From Qipengyuania aurantiaca (GTDB taxonomy: Bacteria > Pseudomonadota > Alphaproteobacteria > Sphingomonadales > Sphingomonadaceae): DNA of 64,000 bases. Location: assembly GCF_019711375.1 (NCBI RefSeq), contig NZ_CP081295.1, forward strand, positions 2,076,001-2,140,000. The letters are read 5' to 3'. The notes beneath the pieces are model-generated. The model worked only from the letters and a program-made list of their open reading frames with translations, did no database searches and had not been told where the DNA came from. Shown here in pieces: positions 7,468 to 17,317 of the stretch; position 1 is the first letter of the stretch; every line of letters starts with the position of its first letter. The position numbers and the translations under genes were made by a program.

Positions 7468-9252
7468 TCAGGCGGCGTGGACGGTGTGCCGGTTGCGGCC
7501 GGCTCGCTTAGCCTCGTAAAGTGCCTTGTCGGCGGCGCGCAAAAGGTCGCGCTCGTCCAAGCCGGGCTGGAGCTCGGCAACACCGATGCTGAGCGTGACG
7601 GTCATGGGGTGCTCCCATTCTTCCGCCGCCAGCCGTTCGCGAATGCGGTCGCACCGCGGGTCGAGCTCGTCCGCGCGGCGCTTGGGGAAGACGAAGAGGA
7701 ATTCCTCGCCGCCCATCCTGCCGACCGAATCGTCGCTCCGCAGCTCGTCCATCAGGATGGCCGCGATCTGCTTGAGCACCGTGTCGCCGACCTCGTGGCC
7801 GAATTCGTCGTTGATCGCCTTGAAGTGGTCGATGTCCACCATGGCGACGGTCAGCGGCTCGCCCTGGAATTCGTGGGCGTCCATCGCCTCGGCTAGGTTG
7901 GCGAGGATGCAGCGGCGGTTGGGCATGCCGGTCAGCGCATCGGTTTCGGCCAGCATGCGCACTTCGGCAGCCTCGCGCTCGGCCTTGGCGCGGGCGATTT
8001 CGAGCTGGGCCATGGTCTCGGCACGCTCCGTCACGTCCATCATGGTGCCGAACAGCGCGGTGACCTTGCCGTGACTATCGGCCTCCGCCTGGCCGCGGCA
8101 ATCGATGTGGACGATATCGCCGGGCCCGCGCACCATCCGCGTTTCGAAGGCAAAGGGTAATGCCTGACTGGTGGCTTCCACGACGAAGGCGCGGACGCGG
8201 TCGCGGTCGTCGGGATGGATAAGCGCGAGCCACTGCTCGAAGCCGGGACTCTCACTCTCATCAAAGCCGCAGATGCGCAGAGCCTCGCGCGACCAGCGAG
8301 CCGAATTGTCACCCGGCTGGAACCGCCAGTGGCCTACCTTGGCCGCCCGCTCCGCCGCTTCGAGCAGGGCCGCGCTCTCCGCCGTCCGGGCGAGGGCATG
8401 CTCACGCTCCGACAGGAGGTAGGCGAGCGGCATGGACGAGCCGAGCAGCGCCACGAGGTAGAGCTGGAAGAACAGCACCTGTTCTTCGGTGGTGGAGAAG
8501 AACAGCGTCACCGGGCCTGCGTTGAAGGCGGTCAGGATCGAACCGATGGTCGCGATGATCGTGACGGCGGTGGCTGCGCCGCTTAAACCCATAATGGCCG
8601 TGGCGACGGCGATGCCGAGGACGGGCAGGAACAGGAGCGGCATATCCGCCTGACCGAAAGCGGCGACCGAGAGGATGGCGACCACCATCATGGTCCAGAG
8701 CGACCTCATCGACAGCAGCGCACGCTGGTCCTGCGGGTCCTGCGCAATGAACAGAATAACCGGCGTCACCACCAGCATGCCCAGCGACACCGTACTCGTC
8801 CATGAGGACAGGAAGGGATAGGTCATGTTGCCCGACAGCAGGCCCGCCATTAGGCCGCTGAAGCAGCCGGCGACGATTGCCGTGGCTGCGAAGCGCAACG
8901 TGTTCAACGGTCGTGAAAGCGGGGTGAGGGAAGCTTTGTTTCCGCCCATCAGGTAAAAGACGAGATAACCTTCGGCGAGGTTGGCGACGGTATAGCCAGC
9001 CGAATCGAGGACTCCCGATCCCGCCCAGACATTGGAGATCATGCTCGCCGCAGCGACATAAAGCGTCGTCATCCGGCGCCGGCGGGGGCCGAACAGGAGC
9101 AGGGCAGCCACGAAGATGCCGCTGGGAGGCCAGACGGCGGCAATGCCGTCCTCGCCCTGCGTCAGGTCGAGGGCGACCAGCGCGCAGGCAAGCCAGGCCA
9201 GTCCGAATACGATCGGCCAGCCGAAATACCCCGCACTCTTTTGTCTCGACAC
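7468..9252 (-). CDS. Membrane diguanylate cyclase, MASE1-PAS-GGDEF
   Basis: A 594-residue protein that would make cyclic di-GMP from two GTP. The first 290 residues hold about eight hydrophobic helices with the MASE1-like AAVWPPSGIFVAALLLFG; then comes a PAS domain (LIHPDDRDRVRAF, GTMMDVTERAE), a short coiled linker and a GGDEF domain (DALTGMPNRR, DIDHFKAINDEFGH, GGEEF at residues 514-518). RSDD at 505-508, five residues before GGEEF, is an intact inhibitory I-site, so product inhibition is likely. The GTG at 9252 is chosen because AGGAGGGA lies just upstream; a longer frame to 9333 has no such site. The signal sensed is unknown. Confidence 0.9.
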   Translation of the reverse strand: MSRQKSAGYFGWPIVFGLAWLACALVALDLTQGEDGIAAVWPPSGIFVAALLLFGPRRRRMTTLYVAAASMISNVWAGSGVLDSAGYTVANLAEGYLVFYLMGGNKASLTPLSRPLNTLRFAATAIVAGCFSGLMAGLLSGNMTYPFLSSWTSTVSLGMLVVTPVILFIAQDPQDQRALLSMRSLWTMMVVAILSVAAFGQADMPLLFLPVLGIAVATAIMGLSGAATAVTIIATIGSILTAFNAGPVTLFFSTTEEQVLFFQLYLVALLGSSMPLAYLLSEREHALARTAESAALLEAAERAAKVGHWRFQPGDNSARWSREALRICGFDESESPGFEQWLALIHPDDRDRVRAFVVEATSQALPFAFETRMVRGPGDIVHIDCRGQAEADSHGKVTALFGTMMDVTERAETMAQLEIARAKAEREAAEVRMLAETDALTGMPNRRCILANLAEAMDAHEFQGEPLTVAMVDIDHFKAINDEFGHEVGDTVLKQIAAILMDELRSDDSVGRMGGEEFLFVFPKRRADELDPRCDRIRERLAAEEWEHPMTVTLSIGVAELQPGLDERDLLRAADKALYEAKRAGRNRHTVHAA

Positions 9253-9386
9253 CAGCGAGTCCCTCCTGGTTCCGCGGTATACCAAACGATCGGGGATTTG
9301 GCTTAACAATTCATATAGTCCAAAACAGCCCACCTACACGTGGGAGAGCCGGCCGGAGTGCCGCTTCCCCGACGCGAGGCGCGCGG

Positions 9387-9423
9387 CGGGTTCCGGCGCA
9401 CCCTCCTGGCATGCCGGAACCCG
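9387..9423. repeat. 11-base perfect hairpin downstream of the FKBP gene
   Basis: The arms cgggttccggc and gccggaacccg are perfect reverse complements with a 15-base loop. The hairpin lies seven bases past the stop of the minus-strand FKBP gene and can serve as a 3' end stabiliser or a terminator, although no T-run follows on either strand. Confidence 0.55.
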
Positions 9424-9430
9424 TTGGAAA

Positions 9431-9868
9431 TCAGGCGGCCTGCTTGATCTCGCGCAGCGTGAGATCAAAGGTCACGTCCTCGCCCGCGAGCGGGTGGTTG
9501 CCGTCGACCTTCACCTGCTCTTCGCCCACTTCGAGGATGTAGAGCGTCATCGGCTGGCCGTCGGGCGACTGGGCCTGCAGCGCCATGCCGGGCTCCGGCG
9601 CGGGTTCGGGCGGCAGGTTGGCGCGCGGGATGTCGAGGATCAGTTCCTCGCGGCGCGGACCGAAGGCGCTGTCGCTCTCGATGGCGACGCTCTTTTCGTC
9701 GCCCACGGCCATGGAGGTGAGGGCAGCTTCGATCTGCGGGAAGATCTGCCCGCTGCCGAGCGTGATTTCCTGCGGACCGGTCTGCGCGGTGTTGCCGATT
9801 TCGGCGCCATCGCCCCGCTTGAGGACGTAGTCGATGATCACGGTGTCACCGCTGTTGGGAGTAGTCAT
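9431..9868 (-). CDS. SlyD-like FKBP-type peptidyl-prolyl cis-trans isomerase
   Basis: A 145-residue cytoplasmic protein. It begins with DTVIIDYVLKRGDG, typical of the SlyD/FkpB branch of FKBPs, and ends with NHPLAGEDVTFDLTLREI, the characteristic segment that closes the FKBP domain after the insert-in-flap region. It lacks the His-rich metal-binding tail of E. coli SlyD. The role is prolyl isomerisation and chaperoning of folding proteins. The start at MTTPNSG is supported by aaagga upstream; the frame extends to 9922 without a site. It appears monocistronic with a hairpin after the stop. Confidence 0.9.
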   Translation of the reverse strand: MTTPNSGDTVIIDYVLKRGDGAEIGNTAQTGPQEITLGSGQIFPQIEAALTSMAVGDEKSVAIESDSAFGPRREELILDIPRANLPPEPAPEPGMALQAQSPDGQPMTLYILEVGEEQVKVDGNHPLAGEDVTFDLTLREIKQAA

Positions 9869-9978
9869 GGATATCCTTTGAATTTCGTGTGTGCGGCGCG
9901 AGGAAACTGCGCCGTCAGGCAACGCACCCGCGGTTCGGATGCCTTGCGCGCGATTGTGTCAAAGGTGGGTGGGGGGAG

Positions 9979-10599
9979 TCAAATCGGCTGGTCCCGCGAG
10001 ATTCGCTGCTCTTCTTCAAAAGCCAATTGTGCACATAGCTGCTCTATCTGGCGAACGATTGAACTCGCCGAAGGCAGAAGCTCGTAAGTGTGATGACGAA
10101 CCTCTTCCAAACTTCGAGAAACAAGCGGCACCGCAGCGGCTATAGCTCGGGCAACCTCTCGGATGGTCACAAGATAGGTCAACTGCTTGGGGTGCTCGAA
10201 ATCGTCTCGATAACTTGCAAGTCGCATCAGAAAGAAGCCTTCCTGCGCACTCATTCCGAGAGGATGCTTCGACCATGGAAGCGGTCTGGTCGTCGCTTCG
10301 GCGGCAAGCTGCCTGAGTGACATGACGCGGAATCCTGGTGTACTTCGCGGTCGTTCGTCAAAGTCGCGTTCGAAATACTCTAGCCATTGCTTTCTAACCT
10401 TCTCGGGAGACGCGCCAATGTTTGCGCTGCCTGCAAGTGCCACCGTTAGTGCCGACTGAACAGCCCGATGAGCCGAGCAAGCGGCTGAGAAAATATAGAG
10501 ATTACGAGGTCCTGTATTTTCGAGGTGCGCCTTGCATTCTTCTAGCGAATGCAAGGCCACCGCCTCGGGGGAGATCTCAGGGTATCCGAGATCGAACAA
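9979..10599 (-). CDS. Unrecognised protein coupled to ettA, possible HEPN-like fold
   Basis: A 206-residue, mostly helical-looking protein with no signal peptide or membrane segment. Its start (TTG at 10599) lies four bases after the ettA stop, so it is probably translated by reinitiation. Its base composition is clearly lower in G+C than the neighbours, which suggests later arrival. I do not recognise a family. The stretch SYRDDFEHPKQ (R131 to H136) has the R-x4-H spacing with a polar residue after Arg that marks HEPN ribonucleases, and it sits in a helical context; this is only suggestive. It is not an obvious shadow of another gene. Confidence 0.6.
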   Translation of the reverse strand: MFDLGYPEISPEAVALHSLEECKAHLENTGPRNLYIFSAACSAHRAVQSALTVALAGSANIGASPEKVRKQWLEYFERDFDERPRSTPGFRVMSLRQLAAEATTRPLPWSKHPLGMSAQEGFFLMRLASYRDDFEHPKQLTYLVTIREVARAIAAAVPLVSRSLEEVRHHTYELLPSASSIVRQIEQLCAQLAFEEEQRISRDQPI

Positions 10600-10603
10600 G
10601 TGA

Positions 10604-12277
<1,674 letters not shown>

Positions 12278-12393
12278 CGGGCGAATCCTTGGATGTGTCG
12301 TCAAAGAGGGGAAGTTTGGTGGGCCAGATAGGCGCGAAGGGGGCAATCGGCAAGGTCGCTCTGGCAATTGGCGTGAGGCTGGCTTAGGCGACC

Positions 12394-13575
12394 ATGGCAA
12401 TGGACGAGACGCCGGGTCAGCACAGCAAATTGCCGCAGGTCGCGATCCTGTTCGCGCAGTTTGCCGCCTATCATGTCGACCGGGTGGAAGCGGTGGCGCG
12501 CCGGCTGAAGGGCCGGGCGGAGGTGCTGGCGGTGGAATACGCGACCACCAGCGCGGTTTATGCGTGGGAGCCGGCCGAAGGGATCGAGCACGCGCGCCAT
12601 GTCACGCTGTTCCCGGGGCAGAGCTATCACGATCTCGGCAAGATGGAGCGCTATCGCGCGGCTAAGAAGGCGCTCGCCGGGGCCGACATGGTCTGCGTGG
12701 GCGTGCCCTATTCGCGGCCCGACATCATCGCGCTGTCCTGGCGGCTGGCCGCAGCGGGCAAGCGCATGGTGCTGATGACCGAGAGCAAGTTCGACGATTT
12801 TCCCCGGCGGCTGGCGCGCGAGCAGGCCAAGGCCAAGCTGCTCTCGCCCTACAAGGCAGCCATCGTCGGCGGTTTGCGCCAGCGCGACTATCTCCAGTTC
12901 CTCGGCTTCGGGGACAAGCCGATCGTGCCGGGCTACGACACGGTGGGGCTGGACCGCATACGCGCTCAGGGCGGCGGTGAGACGGTGCGCTGGGAGGACC
13001 GCGATTTCCTTTTCGTCGGCCGCTTCGTGGCGAAGAAGAACCTCAACGTGCTGCTGGCGGCCTATGCGCGCTATCGCGAACTTGCAGGCGCTGCGGCGCG
13101 GCGGCTGGTGCTGGCCGGGGACGGCGAACTGGCGGACGATCTGAAGGCGCAGGCGGGCGAGGGGGTGGAGTTCACCGGCTTCCTCAAGGCCGAAGCGGTC
13201 TCGCAGCAGCTCGCCCGCGCGCTTGCGCTGTGCCTCGTCAGCACCGAGGAGCAGTGGGGGCTGGTGGTCAACGAGGCGGCGGCTTTCGGCGTGCCCTCCA
13301 TCGTCAGCCAGGCCGTGGGATCGCGCGATGCGCTGGTGCGCAACGGCGTCAACGGATATGTGGTCGAGCCGCAATCTATCGAGAGCATCGCGCGGGCCAT
13401 GCTGGCGCTGTCGCAGAGCGAGCAGGCGTGGCAGCGCTATTCGGACGCGACCGCAGAGCGCGCGCATCTGGGCGATACCGAGCGGTTCGCCGACGCGGTG
13501 GAGGCGCTGTTCGATCCGACGAGCGAAGGCGCGAGCCGCGCGTTAAAATTCTGGCAGGAGATTTCGGAAGGATGA
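12394..13575 (+). CDS. GT4-type glycosyltransferase
   Basis: A 393-residue GT-B fold enzyme. The C-terminal half carries the donor-site pattern of family 4 transferases: FLFVGRFVAKKNLNVLL, RLVLAGDGEL, VEFTGF and the region STEEQWGLVVNEAAAFGVP with the E-x7-E-type motif. The N-terminal half (VAILFAQFAAYHVDRVEAV) is the acceptor domain. It likely adds a sugar to a lipid carrier, exopolysaccharide or glycolipid. Its stop overlaps the ATG of the next gene (13572-13575), a broken UDP-sugar decarboxylase, so the pair once formed a surface-sugar operon. Divergent from ettA. Confidence 0.88.
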   Translation: MAMDETPGQHSKLPQVAILFAQFAAYHVDRVEAVARRLKGRAEVLAVEYATTSAVYAWEPAEGIEHARHVTLFPGQSYHDLGKMERYRAAKKALAGADMVCVGVPYSRPDIIALSWRLAAAGKRMVLMTESKFDDFPRRLAREQAKAKLLSPYKAAIVGGLRQRDYLQFLGFGDKPIVPGYDTVGLDRIRAQGGGETVRWEDRDFLFVGRFVAKKNLNVLLAAYARYRELAGAAARRLVLAGDGELADDLKAQAGEGVEFTGFLKAEAVSQQLARALALCLVSTEEQWGLVVNEAAAFGVPSIVSQAVGSRDALVRNGVNGYVVEPQSIESIARAMLALSQSEQAWQRYSDATAERAHLGDTERFADAVEALFDPTSEGASRALKFWQEISEG

Positions 13576-14561
13576 GTGACGCGAAACCGGGTGCGCTCGC
13601 GCGCTATTCGCTGACCAAGCGCGTGCTGGTGACGGGCGGGGCGGGCTTCCTCGGCTCGCATCTGTGAGACAGGCTGATCGCCGAGGGGCACGAGGTGCTG
13701 TGCGTCGACAATTTCTTCACCGGCGCGCGCGCCAACATCGCCCACCTCTTCGACCACCCGCGCTTCGAGCTGCTGCGCCACGATATAACCATGCCGCTGG
13801 CGGTGGAAGTGGACGAGATCTATAATTTCGCCTGTCCCGCCTCGCCGATCCACTATCAGTTCGACCCGGTCCAGACGACCAAGACCAGCGTCATCGGCGC
13901 AATCAACATGCTGGGCCTTGCCCAGCGTTTGCGCGTGCCAGTCCTGCAGGCCTCGACCAGCGAGGTCTATGCCGATCCCGAACTGCACCCGCAGCCCGAA
14001 AGCTATTGGGGCAACGTCCATCCGATCGGCCCGCGCAGCTGCTAAGACGAGGGCAAGCGGTGCGCCGAGACGCTGTTCTTCGACTATCGCCGCCAGCACG
14101 ATTTGCCGATCAAGGTCGTCCGCATCTTCAACACCTATGGCCCGCGCATGCACCCGAACGACGGGCGCGTGGTCTCCAACTTCATCCTCCAGGCCTTGCG
14201 GGGCGAGGACATCACCATCTTCGGTGACGGCGAGCAGACGCGCAGCTTCTGCTATGTCGACGATCTCGTCGATGGCTGTGTGCGGATGATGGGGACCGAT
14301 GCCGATACCACGGGGCCGGTCAATCTCGGCAATGAGGGCGAGTTTTCCATGCTCGAGCTGGCCGAAACCGTGCTCGACATTGTCGGTGGGAAATCGAAGC
14401 TGGTGCACAAGCCCCTGCCGCAGGACGATCCGCGCCGCCGCAAGCCCGATACCTCGCTGGCGCGCGAATTGCTCGGCTGGGAAGCGACGACCAAGCTGCG
14501 CGAAGGCCTTGCGAAGACTATCGAATATTTCGAGCAAAGCGGACACGCGCAGGCCGATTGA
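13572..14561 (+). pseudogene. UDP-glucuronate decarboxylase (UXS type) interrupted by two in-frame stops
   Basis: A single uninterrupted frame from the ATG at 13572 to the TGA at 14561 (329 codons) encodes an extended SDR enzyme: [63 protein letters not shown]. Such enzymes make UDP-xylose from UDP-glucuronate. Codon 13665-13667 is TGA where the family has Cys (SHLCDRL), and codon 14043-14045 is TAA exactly where the catalytic Tyr of YxxxK belongs (SC-stop-DEGKR). Both fit a single C-to-A change (TGC to TGA, TAC to TAA). There are no frameshifts and the rest is well conserved, so this is a young pseudogene or a pair of base-call errors. Confidence 0.85.
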
Positions 14562-14600
14562 GGCTTGGCATCGCCGCTGGCGCTGTTAGCAAGCGGCCCC

Positions 14601-15956
14601 ATGAACAAGTCGCTTCTCGCGCTCGCCGCGCTCTCGCTCTCCGTTCCCGCCCATGCCGACCGCGCTGATCTGGCGCTGGAAAGCGACACGATCGCGTGGG
14701 ATTTCGTCGAGGGGATCACCACCGAAGTCGGCCCGCGCATGCCCGGTACCGAGCAGGAAGCGCGCGGTCGCGTCTGGGCGATGCAATGGCTGAGGGCCAA
14801 CGGCTTCGCCAATGTCGCCGACGAGCCGTTCGACATGCCGACCTGGGTGCGCGGTGTGGAAACCGCCGAAGTGACCGCGCCTTTCGCGCAGCCGATGGCG
14901 ATCACCGCGCTCTCGACCACCACGTCGACCGGGCCGGAAGGGCTGGAAGCCGAAGTCGTCTATTTCCCGACCTACGCCGACCTGCAAGCCGCCGAAGAGG
15001 GCAGCCTTGCGGGCAAGATCGCCTTCGTCAGCCACGATATGCGCCGCGCGCAGGACGGCTCGCATTACGGCTTTGCCGGCCCTGCGCGCTGGATGGCGCC
15101 CTCACTGGCGGCGAGCAAGGGGGCAATGGCGACGGTCATCCGCTCGGTCGGCACCGACAGCCACCGCGTGCCGCATACGGGAACGACGACCTTCGCCGAG
15201 GGCGTGAAGCCCACGCCGGCCGGCGCACTTTCCAATCCCGATGCCGACACGCTGGAGCGCATGTTCGCGCGCGCCGAGGGGCAGCCCATCCGCATGAAGC
15301 TGGTCATGACCCCGCGCGATCTCGGCATGACGCGCAGCGGCAATGTCGTGGGCGAGATCACCGGGCGCGATCCCTCGCTGCCGCCGGTCCTGCTCGCCTG
15401 CCATCTCGACAGCTGGGACCTCGGCACCGGCGCAATCGACGATGGCGCCGGCTGCGGGATCATCGCCGCGGCGGCAAAGCACGTGGCCGCCCAGGGCCAG
15501 CCGCTGCGTACGATCCGCGTGCTTTTCGCTGGCGCCGAGGAAACCGGCCTGTGGGGCTCCAAGGCCTATAGCGAAGCGCATCTGGACGAGCCGATCTATG
15601 TCGGCCTCGAAAGCGATTTCGGCGCGGACCGCATATGGCGGTTCGAAACCAATTTTACCGCCAGCGATTCGGCGCTTTATGCCGAGCTGGCGGCAAGCGT
15701 CGCCCGCTTCGGCGTGGCGCCCACGCGGATCGCGGCGACCGGCGGTGCGGACCTCAACCTTGTGCGTGACCAGAAGGGCCCGCTGATCGACCTGCAGCAG
15801 GACGGGACGCGCTATTTCGACCTCCACCACACGGCGGACGATACGCTCGACAAGATCGATCCGGTACAGCTGCGCCAGAACGTCGCGGTGTGGACCGCCG
15901 TGGTCGGCGTGCTGGCCAACCGGGCGGAGCCGATTGTGTTGTCGAGTGGCAACTAA
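14601..15956 (+). CDS. Exported M28-family metallopeptidase with PA domain
   Basis: A 451-residue protein with a signal peptide (MNKSLLALAALSLSVPAHA). The middle carries a PA-domain insertion and the catalytic part has the di-zinc ligand pattern of M28 peptidases: ACHLDSWD, GAIDDGAGCG, GAEETGLWG, GLESDFG and a final FDLHHTADD. It should be an aminopeptidase or carboxypeptidase in the periplasm, similar to glutamate carboxypeptidase-type enzymes. The ATG at 14601 is preferred to the one at 14565 because it begins the signal peptide. It is monocistronic, 39 bases after the decarboxylase pseudogene. Confidence 0.88.
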   Translation: MNKSLLALAALSLSVPAHADRADLALESDTIAWDFVEGITTEVGPRMPGTEQEARGRVWAMQWLRANGFANVADEPFDMPTWVRGVETAEVTAPFAQPMAITALSTTTSTGPEGLEAEVVYFPTYADLQAAEEGSLAGKIAFVSHDMRRAQDGSHYGFAGPARWMAPSLAASKGAMATVIRSVGTDSHRVPHTGTTTFAEGVKPTPAGALSNPDADTLERMFARAEGQPIRMKLVMTPRDLGMTRSGNVVGEITGRDPSLPPVLLACHLDSWDLGTGAIDDGAGCGIIAAAAKHVAAQGQPLRTIRVLFAGAEETGLWGSKAYSEAHLDEPIYVGLESDFGADRIWRFETNFTASDSALYAELAASVARFGVAPTRIAATGGADLNLVRDQKGPLIDLQQDGTRYFDLHHTADDTLDKIDPVQLRQNVAVWTAVVGVLANRAEPIVLSSGN

Positions 15957-16029
15957 TCCGGAAAAATCCCGATTTGGTACAGATTTGGGTCGGAATTCCG
16001 TCCCGAAACTTGTAAGCACGCGCCAATTC

Positions 16030-16059
16030 TTTACGCGCCGTTAAGGGTACTCGCGTAAA
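16030..16059. promoter_or_regulatory. 8-base perfect inverted repeat upstream of a diguanylate cyclase
   Basis: TTTACGCG and CGCGTAAA are exact reverse complements with a 14-base spacer, located 32 to 61 bases before the cyclase ATG and 74 bases after the peptidase stop. It could be an operator or part of a 3' hairpin. No T-run follows. Confidence 0.45.
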
Positions 16060-16074
16060 GCAATGGGGGTAAGG

Positions 16075-16089
16075 AGGTCGGGGCGACCT
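16075..16089 (+). promoter_or_regulatory. Small hairpin covering the ribosome binding site of a diguanylate cyclase
   Basis: The strong Shine-Dalgarno sequence aaggaggt (16071-16078) runs into a perfect six-base stem, aggtcg / cgacct, with loop ggg, ending one base before the ATG at 16091. Pairing would partly hide the ribosome binding site, so translation could be structure-controlled. Confidence 0.4.
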
Positions 16090-16090
16090 A

Positions 16091-17317
16091 ATGAGGGAAC
16101 AGATCATCGGTCTCATCACGCCTACCATGGCGGCGGTGTTCTTCGTGCTTTTCCTGGTCATGTGGCACCGGGGGAAGATGGGGAACTATGTTCTCGCTTT
16201 CGCGCTCAGCTACGTCTTTTTCGCAATCGGCTTCATGGTTACGCACGTGCTCGACACGGCGGCATTCTATACCTGGCATGTTACCCAGTTCTTCTACACC
16301 ATAGCCTTGGTGACGGGCGCATGGGGCTTGGCCCAGCGCGCAGGCCAGCCCCCGATGCTCGGTGTCTTTTTCGGCATCTACGTGCTCGCTGCGCTGACCC
16401 TGGCCGTGGCGGTCGTCGTAACGCCGGACGTCGGACCGAGGTTGGTGATCATCAACAGCGCTTATGGTGTGATCAAGGTCGTCACCTTGATGATCCTGCT
16501 CGGCACGGCTCGCCGCGATGCGATCGACAAGCTGATCATCGCCATGCAGGCGCTCTCGGCGGCACAGTTCCTCATCCGGCCTTCGCTGACCTTGCTGATC
16601 GAGAACCAGATCGCGGCCGACGCCTATCGCGATTCCATTTACTATTCGGTGCTCAACCTCTCGGTGACGGTCGTTTCGCTCTTGAACGCGATGATCCTGA
16701 TCGGCGCCTGCGTTTACGATCAGATCAAATCGGTCAGAGAACGCGCCGAGCTCGACTTGCTTACGGGGCTGCGCACGCGCCGCGCCTTCGAGCAGGATGT
16801 CATCGCACAGGTCGAAAAGGCCAAACTGGAAGGCGTTCCGGTTTCGTTGGTCGTCGCGGACATCGATCACTTCAAGGCGGTCAACGACGTCTGGGGCCAC
16901 CAGGTCGGCGACAAGGCGATCGCCGCCTTCGGGACGGTCGTCCAGGACACCATCCGCGATACCGACATCGCTGGCCGCATCGGCGGCGAGGAATTCTGCG
17001 TTCTCGCGTGGAATTGCGACGGCGAAGCGGCAATCTCCATGGCCGAACGCATCCGCAAACGCTTCGCGGAAACGCAGGTCGAGGGCATGCCCGAAGACCA
17101 CCGCCTCACCGCCAGCTTCGGCGTGGCCGGGCGTAACGAGGGCGAGGGATACGGCAAGGTCTTCGCCCGAGCCGACGCTGCGCTCTACACCGCCAAGCAA
17201 GAGGGGCGGAACCGCACCGTGCGGATCGAGCACAAGAAGGCGCTCGCCAGCGTTTCGAAACTGGGCGCCGCCCTCGCGGATCATCCCGAGGACAAGCCCC
17301 GGGCCGCTAGCGCCTAG
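16091..17317 (+). CDS. Membrane diguanylate cyclase with N-terminal multi-helix sensor
   Basis: A 408-residue cyclic di-GMP synthase. The first 220 residues hold six to seven hydrophobic helices (first one ITPTMAAVFFVLFLVMW) of no family I can name. The GGDEF domain follows directly: LDLLTGLRTRRAF, DIDHFKAVNDVWGHQVGD, GGEEF at residues 298-302, and FARADAALYTAKQEGRN. RDTD five residues ahead of GGEEF is an intact I-site. A strong Shine-Dalgarno site lies 13 bases upstream, partly in a hairpin. The stop overlaps the convergent DUF1501 gene by four bases. This is the second cyclase in the window; the sensor regions differ. Confidence 0.9.
   Translation: MREQIIGLITPTMAAVFFVLFLVMWHRGKMGNYVLAFALSYVFFAIGFMVTHVLDTAAFYTWHVTQFFYTIALVTGAWGLAQRAGQPPMLGVFFGIYVLAALTLAVAVVVTPDVGPRLVIINSAYGVIKVVTLMILLGTARRDAIDKLIIAMQALSAAQFLIRPSLTLLIENQIAADAYRDSIYYSVLNLSVTVVSLLNAMILIGACVYDQIKSVRERAELDLLTGLRTRRAFEQDVIAQVEKAKLEGVPVSLVVADIDHFKAVNDVWGHQVGDKAIAAFGTVVQDTIRDTDIAGRIGGEEFCVLAWNCDGEAAISMAERIRKRFAETQVEGMPEDHRLTASFGVAGRNEGEGYGKVFARADAALYTAKQEGRNRTVRIEHKKALASVSKLGAALADHPEDKPRAASA

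Noticed and set aside
13665..13667. TGA as a selenocysteine codon in the decarboxylase
   Set aside because: A Cys-to-Sec change would be attractive, but the second stop is TAA at the catalytic Tyr, which recoding cannot explain; no SECIS-like hairpin was identified and no selenocysteine genes are in the window.
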